Of a DNA stretch of 64,000 bases, positions 56,246 to 64,000 are shown one piece after another. The first letter of the stretch is position 1, and the number at the start of each line of letters is the position of its first letter. The notes under the pieces were generated by a model. It saw nothing but the letters and a program-made list of their open reading frames with translations. It was not told the DNA's origin and did no database searches. The position numbers were made by a program, and so were the translations under genes. This DNA is from Mameliella sp. MMSF_3455 (GTDB taxonomy: Bacteria > Pseudomonadota > Alphaproteobacteria > Rhodobacterales > Rhodobacteraceae): contig NZ_JASHJL010000011.1 in NCBI RefSeq assembly GCF_030733205.1, positions 62,001 through 126,000 on the forward strand, read 5' to 3'.

Positions 56246-57703
56246 ATGCCCCAATCGGTTTCGCAGTACATCTTTGGCAATTCACTGGTGAACTACACCG
56301 ACACCGGCGCAGTCCATGCCAATGTGCCGATCTGGATGGATCTTTTCGCGGATACTGCGGGGCTCGCCTATGCCGTCTCGGGCAGTTACGGATTTCTGCG
56401 GAATTTCGCGGATTGGCCAGAACCTTATGATCAGTGGGGATTTCCCGGGGTCGCGGGGGCATGGGGATCTGACCAGATCGCTTTTGCCGATGCCGTCTTC
56501 GACATGATCCTGATCACACCGGCGAATTTCATACAGGACCTTTCCCCGGATACGGACTATGGCGGCGACACCCGTTCCCCCTTCGACGCGGTGATCGACC
56601 TGGTCGACGGGATGCTTGCAGATCATCCCGCAGCACAGTTGCTGATCTACGAAGGCTGGGCCGACATGGGCCCTTATGCCCCGGAGTTCCCGATTTCGAC
56701 CGACGCGCTGACTCAATATCACGCCTACAACATGGGCGCCTATCACGACTGGTTTCTCGATCTCGTGGATATGGTGAACAGCGCACGGCCCACCGCCGAT
56801 CTGGCGCTCTTGCCCGTGGGCTCGATCCTGTCGGACCTCATGACAGGCGTTCTGTCATCTGTGCCCGCAACGGCCTTTTATGTCGACAACGCGCCGCACG
56901 GGACGGACACCACCTATTTCCTTGCGGCGATGATCACTTTCCAGGCCAGCTATGGACAATTGCCGCTTTTGCCCGCGACGCTGCCTGTTGCTGTTCACCC
57001 CGATGTCCTTGCCAATTTCGACGCGATCAACGCGCAGATCGAATTGGCACTGGAAAATGCAGGTTTTGACGTGTTGGCCCCGGCCCCGGACTCCCCCGGG
57101 TACTATGACGCCGAGTACTTTGTTCTGGCCGAGGGTATAACCGACCTGGACGAGGTGGACTTCAACACACCCGATGCCGTGGCCACACGGATCATGATCG
57201 ATTTCCTTGACGAAACCGGCCCGATCTGGCCAGTGGGACCAGAAGATCACATGGCCGCACGCTATACACGCACCGTGGAAAGCCCCGATGGCGGGATTTA
57301 TGGCCTGCGCCTGACGGCCGATGACACCGCCCGCGTCTACGTCGATGGCACACTGGTGCTGGACAGCGCCGACGCCGAACGCAACGATCCCATCATTGCC
57401 GAGGTCAACCTGACCCCAGGCACGCACTTGGTCGAGATTCGCTATATGGACATCGCGCAAGAGGCCTCGCTCGAGGTCGCATGGGACTATCGCCGCCCCT
57501 TGCCAGAGGTCACGGATCCCCTGCCTCCGCAAGAGCCGATCCCGACGGACCGAGACAGCCTGGAACCCGGGTTGATCGATCCCGAACTGGTCCCACCGCC
57601 CGACAGCGGCACGCCGTACCTCTTTGCGCAAAGCTTTGACCCGCCTGACCCGGAGCCGGAACCGCTGGCGGCCGACGCCTTCGTCTTTGATCTGGCATAT
57701 TGA
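56246..57703 (+). CDS. Large protein with possible SGNH-type fold and PA14-like domain
   Basis: I do not recognise this 485-residue protein as a whole. Early in it, YIFGNSLVNY resembles the first block of SGNH hydrolases, and LLIYEGWADMGPY and AYNMGAYHDWFLDLVD could be later blocks. The middle C-terminal region (DGGIYGLRLTADDTARVYVD and TLVLDSADAERNDP) has the PA14 pattern. The end is Pro/Asp/Glu-rich. It has no signal peptide. I chose the ATG giving MPQSVSQYIFG; the longer frame starting at 56060 is not family-like. It lies between tRNA-Pro and dcd, and the role, possibly carbohydrate-related, is a guess. Confidence 0.6.
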   Translation: MPQSVSQYIFGNSLVNYTDTGAVHANVPIWMDLFADTAGLAYAVSGSYGFLRNFADWPEPYDQWGFPGVAGAWGSDQIAFADAVFDMILITPANFIQDLSPDTDYGGDTRSPFDAVIDLVDGMLADHPAAQLLIYEGWADMGPYAPEFPISTDALTQYHAYNMGAYHDWFLDLVDMVNSARPTADLALLPVGSILSDLMTGVLSSVPATAFYVDNAPHGTDTTYFLAAMITFQASYGQLPLLPATLPVAVHPDVLANFDAINAQIELALENAGFDVLAPAPDSPGYYDAEYFVLAEGITDLDEVDFNTPDAVATRIMIDFLDETGPIWPVGPEDHMAARYTRTVESPDGGIYGLRLTADDTARVYVDGTLVLDSADAERNDPIIAEVNLTPGTHLVEIRYMDIAQEASLEVAWDYRRPLPEVTDPLPPQEPIPTDRDSLEPGLIDPELVPPPDSGTPYLFAQSFDPPDPEPEPLAADAFVFDLAY

Positions 57704-57775
57704 GAGGCCACGCGGCAATTTGCTCTCCACCTTCGTCAACCCGCTTGATAAGACGACCGAAACGAGGGGGAAGCG

Positions 57776-58852
57776 ATGACCGGTGTCCTGGCAAGCCAGC
57801 AGATCGAAAAGTTGATCGCAAGCGGTGCGATCCGAGCGGAGGCCCCCTTTGTTGACGGCCAGGTGCAACCCGCCAGTCTTGACTTGCGGCTGGGCAACGT
57901 CGCCTACAGGGTGCGTGCGTCTTTCCTGGCAGGCGAAGGGCGCAGCGTCGCCGCCCGCATCGACGAATTCGAGATGCACAGGATCGATCTTGGCCAAGGC
58001 GCGGTGCTCGAAAAAGGCTGTGTCTACCTCGTCCCCCTGATGGAAAGCGTGACCCTTCCGGACGATGTCCAGGCGATCGCCAATGCCAAGAGTTCGACCG
58101 GGCGGCTGGACCTTCTGACCCGCGTCATCACGGACGGCGGCATCGAATTCGACCGTATCGCCACCGGCTACGACGGCCCGCTTTTCGCCGAAATCTGCCC
58201 GCGCTCCTTTTCCGTCCTCGTGCGGCCCGGAATGCGCCTGAACCAGATCCGGTTCCGCCGGGGACGGTCGGTCCTGACGGATGCGGAACTGCAGACCTTG
58301 CACGTCGAACAAACACTTGTCGGTGGCGGGCCGGCGGTGATCTCCGAAGGTCTCGGCTTTTCGGTGGACCTGCAACCGGGGGAAAGCGGGCTGGTTGGCT
58401 ATCGCGCGCGGCCTCATACCGGGGTGATCGACCTCGACCGGATCGGTGCCTATGACCCGATGGAATTCTGGGACGAATTGCGCAGCGACAGCGAACAACT
58501 GATCCTGGATCCCGGGGCCTTTTACATCCTCGTCAGCCGCGAAGCCGTCCACATTCCGCCCGGCTATGCCGCTGAAATGGCGCCCTACCTGGCGATGGTG
58601 GGCGAATTCCGCGTCCATTACGCGGGGTTCTTCGATCCGGGGTTTGGCCATGCGGCCGCCGGTGGTGCGGGTGCGCGCGGTGTCCTCGAGGTGCGCTGTC
58701 ACGAGGCGCCCTTCGTTCTTGAACATGGGCAGATCGTCGGACGGCTCGTCTATGAGCGCATGTCACAGGTGCCGGGGCAGCTATACGGTGCGGGCATCGC
58801 CTCGAACTACCAGGGCCAGGGGTTGAAACTCAGCAAGCATTTCCGGGCGTGA
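57776..58852 (+). CDS. dcd: dCTP deaminase, double-domain type
   Basis: This 358-residue enzyme is about twice the length of a single DCD domain, as is usual for alphaproteobacterial 2'-deoxycytidine 5'-triphosphate deaminases. The first half holds QPASLDLRLGNVAYRV, the active-site stretch SSTGRLDLLTRVITDGG and FAEICPRSFSVLV; the second half repeats the fold (LDPGAFYILVSREAVHIPP, HYAGFFDPGFG). It makes dUTP for dTMP synthesis. The start follows AACGAGGGGGAAGCG. The 220 nt to the next gene hold no feature I can support. Confidence 0.9.
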   Translation: MTGVLASQQIEKLIASGAIRAEAPFVDGQVQPASLDLRLGNVAYRVRASFLAGEGRSVAARIDEFEMHRIDLGQGAVLEKGCVYLVPLMESVTLPDDVQAIANAKSSTGRLDLLTRVITDGGIEFDRIATGYDGPLFAEICPRSFSVLVRPGMRLNQIRFRRGRSVLTDAELQTLHVEQTLVGGGPAVISEGLGFSVDLQPGESGLVGYRARPHTGVIDLDRIGAYDPMEFWDELRSDSEQLILDPGAFYILVSREAVHIPPGYAAEMAPYLAMVGEFRVHYAGFFDPGFGHAAAGGAGARGVLEVRCHEAPFVLEHGQIVGRLVYERMSQVPGQLYGAGIASNYQGQGLKLSKHFRA

Positions 58853-59076
58853 CGCGCACCGTCTGGAACCGGCGGACCTGGCGCGTGGCGCATTTCACCT
58901 GATTGCCCCTGAAGGCCGCCCGCTTCGGCGCGATCGTTCCCCGCGTCATTGCCCTTGGTCACCAGAATGGGCAGCACCTTGCGAAAGCACAATCTTGACC
59001 GGCTGATGCGCGGTCATGTCCTGGACCTGTCGGATTTCAGTCAACGCTAGCTTGGGATTGCGCCGATTTGCAGGCG

Positions 59077-59760
59077 TCAGTCCTCGAACAACTCGCTCTG
59101 GCCCTCCTCCATGCCTTCCTCTGCATCAACGTCGCCTTCGCCAGCCTGAGGGGCACCCAAGGGCGAGGGACGGCTTTCCAGCAGGCCGGCGGCGCGCAGA
59201 TCGGCCAGACCCGGCAGGTCGCGGGCGGACTCCAGCCCGAAATGATCCAGGAACTCCTGCGTCACGACGAATGTCACCGGTCGCCCCGGCGTCATCCGAC
59301 GACGACCGAACCGGATCCACTCCATCTCCAGCAGTTGGTCAACGGTGCCCCGGCTGACGGATACGCCACGGATCTCTTCGATCTCGGCACGGGTCACCGG
59401 CTGGTGATAGGCGATGATGGCCAGCGTCTCGATCGCGGCGCGGCTCAGCTTGCGGGTTTCAACCGTCTCGCGCTGCATCAAGAACCCCAGATCCGGCGCG
59501 GTGCGGATTGCCCAGGCATCGCCGACGCGAACCACGCGCACCCCCCGTCCCTCGTACCGCTTGCGCAGGTGAACCAGCGCCTCTGCGGCATCGCAACCAT
59601 GCGGCATACGTTCATTCAACTCCCTGACGGTGACGGGTTCCGTGCTGGCAAAAAGGATCGCCTCGACCATGCGTTCCTGTTCGCCCATGACCGGGGCCTC
59701 GAACAGGCTTTCGCGCGGGGCGCCCTCTTCTCCGGGCGTGATCTCGGGCGTGTCACTCAT
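59077..59760 (-). CDS. scpB: Segregation and condensation protein B
   Basis: ScpB, 227 residues, is a winged-helix subunit of the SMC-ScpAB condensin that organises the chromosome. Conserved stretches are MVEAILFASTEPVTVRELN, RKLSRAAIETLAIIAYHQPV and VSRGTVDQLLEMEWIRFGR. The acidic C-terminus (EEGMEEGQSELFED) is typical. The start is the ATG after a short overlap with scpA (8 nt). It is the last gene of the leftward nagZ-scpA-scpB unit. Confidence 0.95.
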   Translation of the reverse strand: MSDTPEITPGEEGAPRESLFEAPVMGEQERMVEAILFASTEPVTVRELNERMPHGCDAAEALVHLRKRYEGRGVRVVRVGDAWAIRTAPDLGFLMQRETVETRKLSRAAIETLAIIAYHQPVTRAEIEEIRGVSVSRGTVDQLLEMEWIRFGRRRMTPGRPVTFVVTQEFLDHFGLESARDLPGLADLRAAGLLESRPSPLGAPQAGEGDVDAEEGMEEGQSELFED

Positions 59761-60550
59761 CACGCGACTCCTTGCGGCGCAGCAGAATGGGCTCGAACGT
59801 CCCGGACTGTTTCAACTCTGCCTTGCCCTCTTTGACAAGCTCAAGCGACGCGGCAAAAGTCGCCGCCGTGGCCGAACGCCAACGCACCGGATCCTCTCCC
59901 CAGCCGTCGGGGAGGTAGCTCTGGATGTCGGTCCATTGCCCTGCAAAGCCGATCATCCCGCGCATGCGGTCCAGCGCCTGTTCCATCGTGAAAACCTTGT
60001 CCCGGTCCATGACGAAAGGACGAAACTCGTCGCGGGTCCGGATCCGGGCATAGCCCTGCATCAGGTCCAGAAGCGTGGCCGTGTACTTCACCTGCCGCAC
60101 CTGTTCCATCTTTTCCGGCAGGCCCCGGGCAAAGAAATCCCGCCCAAGCTGATCCCGCGCCATCAGCCGCGCAGCGGCATCCCGCATCGCCTGCAGGCGC
60201 TCCAACTGGAACGCAAGGTGCGCGGCCAGGTCTTCGCCCGAGGGGCCTTCTTCGGTCGGGTCAGGCGGAAGCAGAAGACGCGATTTCAGGAAGGCCAGCC
60301 AGGCTGCCATGACCAGGTAATCCGCCGCCAGTTCGATCCTGAGCGCTTTGGCTTTTTCGACGAAGGACAGGTACTGCTGGGCCAGCTGAAGGATAGAGAT
60401 CCTCCGCAGATCCACCTTTTGCGACCGCGCCATGTTCAACAGCAGGTCAAGTGGCCCCTCGAACCCGTCGACATCGACAACCAAAGCCTCGGCCGCAAGG
60501 CGTTCCGAGACGGACAGCTGGACAAGATCGGGAGTGTCGGGATCGCTCAT
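59753..60550 (-). CDS. scpA: Segregation and condensation protein A
   Basis: ScpA, 265 residues, is the kleisin subunit linking Smc heads. It has the family N-terminus VDVDGFEGPLDLLLNMARSQ, KVDLRRISILQLAQQYLSFV and the C-terminal winged helix with ATAATFAASLELVKEGKAEL. It overlaps scpB by 8 nt and nagZ by 4 nt, so the three genes form a tight operon. Confidence 0.95.
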   Translation of the reverse strand: MSDPDTPDLVQLSVSERLAAEALVVDVDGFEGPLDLLLNMARSQKVDLRRISILQLAQQYLSFVEKAKALRIELAADYLVMAAWLAFLKSRLLLPPDPTEEGPSGEDLAAHLAFQLERLQAMRDAAARLMARDQLGRDFFARGLPEKMEQVRQVKYTATLLDLMQGYARIRTRDEFRPFVMDRDKVFTMEQALDRMRGMIGFAGQWTDIQSYLPDGWGEDPVRWRSATAATFAASLELVKEGKAELKQSGTFEPILLRRKESRDE

Positions 60551-61557
60551 GCGGGATCGGGGCGCAGGTCCTGGACAAAGAAGGCGTCAGCCTCGGCGCA
60601 CAGCCCGTCGATGTCAACCGGCTGGGGCGCCGTGCGCGCGGCCAGAGCCCGCTCTGCGCGCCTTTGCGCCAACCTATCCATGCTGCCGACGGCCGCACAC
60701 AAGTCACGCATCTCTGACAAGTCGCCGTTGCAGTGCAGGATCACGTCACAACCGGCCGCGCGCGCGGCACGCCCCCTTTCAGCGACGCTGCCCGAAAGGG
60801 CTTGCATCGAGATGTCATCGGTCATCAACAAGCCGTCAAAGCCGATTTCCTCCCGGATCAGCCGGATCATGACAGGTGACTGCGTGGCCGGGCTCTTGTC
60901 GATATCCTCAAAGACAAGATGCGCGGTCATGCCCATCGGTAGGTCGGCAAAGGCCGAGAATGTGGCAAAGTCCTCGTCCGACAGGACGGGTTTCGGCGTG
61001 GACACGCGCGGCAGATCCAGATGACTGTCCAACGTGCCGCGCCCGTGTCCGGGCATGTGTTTCATCACGGGCAGCACACCACCCTGCCGGCATCCCGCCA
61101 CCAAGGCGCGCCCGTTGCGGATCACGCTGTCACGGTCAGTGCCATAGCAGCGATTGCGCAAGACGGCATGAGTGTCGGGACGGGCTATATCCAGCGTCGG
61201 AACACAGTTCCCGTCAATCCCCAGAGCCCGAAGTTCATGCGCGATCAAACGCCCCCGGACGAAGAACCGGCGCTCGGCATTCTCGGCGCCGGCATCCTCC
61301 AGCGGCGGTGCCCATGTCCGCGCCAGTGGCGGGCGCAGGCGCTGAACGCGGCCTCCTTCCTGATCGATGAAAACCGGGGCGTCGTGTCCTGCGGCGGCGC
61401 GCAATCCATCGCACAATGCCCGGATCTGGTCGGCGTTCTGAAGGTTCCGGTCAAAAAGGATAAAGCCGATGGGGCGCATCTCGGAAAAGAGAGCAATCTC
61501 TTCATCCGAGAGAACCGGACCGGCGCAGCCCAGGATGACCGCGCCGAAGCAGCTCAT
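60547..61557 (-). CDS. nagZ: Beta-N-acetylhexosaminidase NagZ (GH3)
   Basis: NagZ, 336 residues, removes GlcNAc from muropeptides in peptidoglycan recycling. It has the GH3 stretches GFILFDRNLQNADQIRALC, VFIDQEGGRVQRL, the active-site loop KHMPGHGRGTLDSHLDLP and the nucleophile region DGLLMTDDISMQAL. The ATG giving MSCFGAVILG overlaps the SPOR gene stop by 4 nt (ATGA). The longer in-frame extension enters that gene and is noise. Confidence 0.95.
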   Translation of the reverse strand: MSCFGAVILGCAGPVLSDEEIALFSEMRPIGFILFDRNLQNADQIRALCDGLRAAAGHDAPVFIDQEGGRVQRLRPPLARTWAPPLEDAGAENAERRFFVRGRLIAHELRALGIDGNCVPTLDIARPDTHAVLRNRCYGTDRDSVIRNGRALVAGCRQGGVLPVMKHMPGHGRGTLDSHLDLPRVSTPKPVLSDEDFATFSAFADLPMGMTAHLVFEDIDKSPATQSPVMIRLIREEIGFDGLLMTDDISMQALSGSVAERGRAARAAGCDVILHCNGDLSEMRDLCAAVGSMDRLAQRRAERALAARTAPQPVDIDGLCAEADAFFVQDLRPDPA

Positions 61558-62546
61558 CTGGTGACCACCGGGATGCAATCCACTTTCTGCGCGACGAAGG
61601 CGGCGCAGAAACGGCGGGCATCCGAGAGGTCCTCGAACCCATGCGCGCGCAACCGGTAGAATGTACGCCCGCCGGACGAGGCTTTCTGGATCACGCGATC
61701 CTTGCCGGCAAGATAATCGCCAAAGCGACCATCCAGCCGCTCCCATTCGCTGCGCGCGGTTTCCGGGCTGTCAAAGGCACCGATCTGCACGAGGCGCGTG
61801 CCAGCCGACAGCGTGGCCGGGTCAATCTCGTTCACGGGTTTGGAGGTGTCCCATTCGACGGCAGCGCCGGGGGCCGCGGCCACCCGAACCGTCGCCGACA
61901 GCCCCGCGGGCCGCAGTCGCGGACGCAGGGACCGGGCAAGCCCCGGACCGGTATACCGCTCGGGCTTGGCCTGATCCGGCAAAGCCGTCGCCAGAGCCGT
62001 CACAACCTCGGCCTCCGTGCCCTCGGGCAGCGGGCTGAGCGGCTTGGACTTGGCGGCGATCTCGTCCGCAAGGGCGGCAAAGGGCCCGGTATCCTTGGGG
62101 TCCGCGCTTTCAGGGATCGGTGCCCCCTCGGGCTGCAGTGCGATCACCTCGGCGTTGCGCGCCATTGCCGGTTTGGGATCGATGGGCTTGTCCGGCGTCA
62201 GCACGCCAAGGGCCACGTCATCGGCCTGCAGGCCGGCCGGACGCGGCGCAAGGGTCAGGCGATCCGCGGGGTCGGCGGCGGCGCCGCTGCCCGCAACGGC
62301 GTTGACCGCCAGCCCCTGGTGATCGGCCAGCAGACCGCCCGGATCCTTGGGGGCTTCGCGCATCGGGCCCGACATGGCTTGAACGATGGGGACACCGGAA
62401 ACATCCCGCGCCACCACACGATATCCCCAGACCGCGATCCCGGCGATCAGCGCAAGCGACACAGCCGCCCCGGCCCAATTCGCGACCGAGGCCATTTTTA
62501 CCGTAGCCGGGGCCGCCGGGGCCCCATCATATGTGAAATCCGCCAT
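61554..62546 (-). CDS. SPOR-domain membrane protein
   Basis: A 330-residue protein. A single TM helix (WAGAAVSLALIAGIAVWGY) lies near residue 25, followed by a long Pro/Ala/Asp-rich periplasmic linker and a C-terminal SPOR domain (SAGTRLVQIGAFDSPETARS, then FYRLRAHGFEDLSDARRF). SPOR domains bind denuded glycan strands at division sites. It is upstream of nagZ and probably cotranscribed with argS, nagZ and scpAB. Confidence 0.88.
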   Translation of the reverse strand: MADFTYDGAPAAPATVKMASVANWAGAAVSLALIAGIAVWGYRVVARDVSGVPIVQAMSGPMREAPKDPGGLLADHQGLAVNAVAGSGAAADPADRLTLAPRPAGLQADDVALGVLTPDKPIDPKPAMARNAEVIALQPEGAPIPESADPKDTGPFAALADEIAAKSKPLSPLPEGTEAEVVTALATALPDQAKPERYTGPGLARSLRPRLRPAGLSATVRVAAAPGAAVEWDTSKPVNEIDPATLSAGTRLVQIGAFDSPETARSEWERLDGRFGDYLAGKDRVIQKASSGGRTFYRLRAHGFEDLSDARRFCAAFVAQKVDCIPVVTR

Positions 62547-62626
62547 CTCTGCCTCTTGTCCCCGGGCGGTGCATCGCCGCCCGAATGCCTTGACTGCTCG
62601 AACAGCCCCGGCAGAGGCGCGTTTTG

Positions 62627-64000
62627 TCAGCGCATTTCTTCTACCGGGGTCACGCCCAAGATACCAAGACCGGCGGAAATCACAACCGCGGTCGCCCGTG
62701 CCAGCGCGATTTTCGACTGTGTTGCAGCCGGGTCATCCTGCAGGAAACGCAACTCGGGCGCGTCGTTGCCCCGGTTCCAGAGCCCGTGCAAGTCGGCGGC
62801 CAGTTCGCCCAGGTACGTCGCGATCCGGTGCGGTTCCTGCGTCCGGGCGGCGATTTCCACCAGGCGCGGCCATTCAGCCAGCTTGGTCGCCAGTGACAGT
62901 TCCGATGCATGGGTCATGCCCGACAGGTCGGCCCCGGCCAGTGCCGCATCGCTGACGTCAACGCCATCCTCTGTCGCCTTGCGCAGGACCGAACAGATCC
63001 GCGCATGGGCATACTGGACATAAAACACCGGGTTTTCCTTGGACTGTTCGACCACCTTGTCGAAATCGAAATCCAGCGCCTGGTCGCTCTTGCGGGTCAG
63101 CATGTGGAACCGCGCCACGTCCGGACCCACCATTTCCACGAGGTCACGCAGGGTGATGAAGGTCCCTGCCCGCTTGGACATCTTGAAGGGCTCGCCGTTC
63201 TTGAACAGCTTGACCAGCTGGATCAGCTTGATCTCCAGCGGCACCTTGCCGTCGGACAGGGCCGAAACGGCGGCCTTCATCCGCTTGACGTAGCCACCGT
63301 GATCGGCGCCGAAGATGTCGATCAACAGGTCGAAACCCCGGCTCACCTTGTCATAGTGATAGGCGATGTCGGGCGCGAAATAGGTCCAGCTGCCGTCGGA
63401 TTTCATGATCGGCCGGTCCACGTCGTCGCCGTGGTCGGTGGACTTGAACAGGGTCTGCTCGCGCGGCTCCCAGTCCTCGGGTTTCTTGCCCTTGGGCGGT
63501 TCCAGCACGCCGCGATAGATCAGCCCCTTGTCCTTCAGGCTGTCGATGGCCGCCTCGATCTTGCCCGTACCGTAGAGCGACTTCTCGGAAAAGAAGTGGT
63601 CCATCTGCACGCCCAGCATGCCCAGATCGGCCTGGATCACCTGCATCATCGCGTCGGTGGCGAACTCGCGCACCTCGGCCAGCCAGACCTCTTCGGGCTG
63701 GTCGATATAGGCCTCGCCCACCTTGGATTTAAGCGCCTCGCCTACCTCGACGAGGTAATCGCCCGGATAGGTGCCATCGGGGAATTCGACCTCGTGGCCA
63801 TGCGCCTCGAGGTAGCGCAGGTAGACGGACCGCGCGAGAACGTCGACCTGTGCGCCGCCGTCGTTGATGTAGTATTCGCGGGTCACGTCATAACCGGCAT
63901 AGGCCAGCAGAGAGGCCAGCGCGTCGCCCACGATGGCACCCCGCGCGTGGCCCACATGCATCGGTCCCGTGGGGTTGGCCGAGACATATTCGACGTTCAC
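62627..64000 (-). CDS. argS: Arginyl-tRNA synthetase, N-terminus outside window
   Basis: The visible 457 residues cover the catalytic core and C-terminus. They include the HIGH-type motif [14 protein letters not shown] (at the very edge of the window), the KMSKR motif [15 protein letters not shown] and the C-terminal anticodon-binding DALR region ([14 protein letters not shown]). The start and N-terminal Add-1 domain are beyond 64000. It is the promoter-proximal gene of the leftward argS-SPOR-nagZ-scpAB unit. Confidence 0.96.
   Translation of the reverse strand: MNVEYVSANPTGPMHVGHARGAIVGDALASLLAYAGYDVTREYYINDGGAQVDVLARSVYLRYLEAHGHEVEFPDGTYPGDYLVEVGEALKSKVGEAYIDQPEEVWLAEVREFATDAMMQVIQADLGMLGVQMDHFFSEKSLYGTGKIEAAIDSLKDKGLIYRGVLEPPKGKKPEDWEPREQTLFKSTDHGDDVDRPIMKSDGSWTYFAPDIAYHYDKVSRGFDLLIDIFGADHGGYVKRMKAAVSALSDGKVPLEIKLIQLVKLFKNGEPFKMSKRAGTFITLRDLVEMVGPDVARFHMLTRKSDQALDFDFDKVVEQSKENPVFYVQYAHARICSVLRKATEDGVDVSDAALAGADLSGMTHASELSLATKLAEWPRLVEIAARTQEPHRIATYLGELAADLHGLWNRGNDAPELRFLQDDPAATQSKIALARATAVVISAGLGILGVTPVEEMR

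Noticed and set aside
58807-58992. Small minus-strand frame between dcd and scpB
   Set aside because: It overlaps the dcd 3' end, is Gly/Pro/Arg-rich with no family pattern, and lacks a ribosome site. I see nothing reliable in this 220-nt gap.

Overview
The window reads as a chromosomal segment of an alphaproteobacterium of the Rhodobacteraceae, most likely the Roseobacter group. The DNA is GC-rich. Lineage markers include CtrA next to a SciP-type DUF1153 protein, a DUF1476 (F1-ATPase zeta inhibitor-like) gene, a double-length dCTP deaminase, scpA-scpB-nagZ-SPOR-argS in a row, and the plsX-fabH-ihfA-merR run after rpmF. I see no insertion sequence, prophage, CRISPR array or rRNA. One tRNA (Pro, GGG) is present.

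Layout. 1-7.1 kb: a partial IalB protein, DUF808 and DoxX membrane proteins, GAPDH, a truncated-looking hypothetical, a YdeI-like protein and a DctB/DctD-like two-component pair. 7.1-20.2 kb: a purine block (purQ, purS, purC) with other genes set into it: an alcohol dehydrogenase between purS and purQ, and between purS and purC an RraB-like gene plus four tandem paralogous exported trypsin-like proteases. 20.2-32.3 kb: two EamA transporters, a FadL porin, metA, a lipoprotein hydrolase, PPK2, TetR, a sulfotransferase, a glycosyltransferase, and rpsI/rplM. 32.5-41.1 kb: a zinc-ribbon membrane pair, speD/speE, a thioesterase, an enoyl-CoA hydratase, trmFO, a methyltransferase, gluQRS, hisI, a NifU-like scaffold and a tiny SOS-type membrane protein. 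41.2-50.6 kb: recG, a mosaic ligA, ctrA, sciP, mnmA, phoD and an OlsB-like acyltransferase. 50.7-64 kb: bamE, yceD, rpmF, plsX, fabH, ihfA, merR, tRNA-Pro, a PA14-containing protein, dcd, scpB, scpA, nagZ, a SPOR protein and argS (cut by the window end).

The most unusual region is about 9.2-18.5 kb. Three genes encode a signal peptide, an intact His/Asp/Ser protease domain and a linker with identical cysteine spacing (C-x11-C-x9-C-x16-C), followed by three unrelated C-termini: a duplicated right-handed beta-helix, a coiled coil with Sel1-like repeats and a peptidoglycan-binding domain, and a coiled coil with a lower-GC domain I do not recognise. The fourth paralog keeps the fold and the serine but has lost the catalytic His and Asp. 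This looks like a diversifying envelope protease family with a dead paralog, placed inside a purine-synthesis locus.

Other items that stand out: a perfect alphaproteobacterial LexA box upstream of a 40-residue membrane protein; an AT-richer patch in ligA that coincides with the adenylation domain; an NtrC-family regulator lacking GAFTGA; a MetA with the acetyl-CoA-type residue; and a family of short intergenic repeats. Sites called by eye (operators, hairpins) are less certain than the genes.
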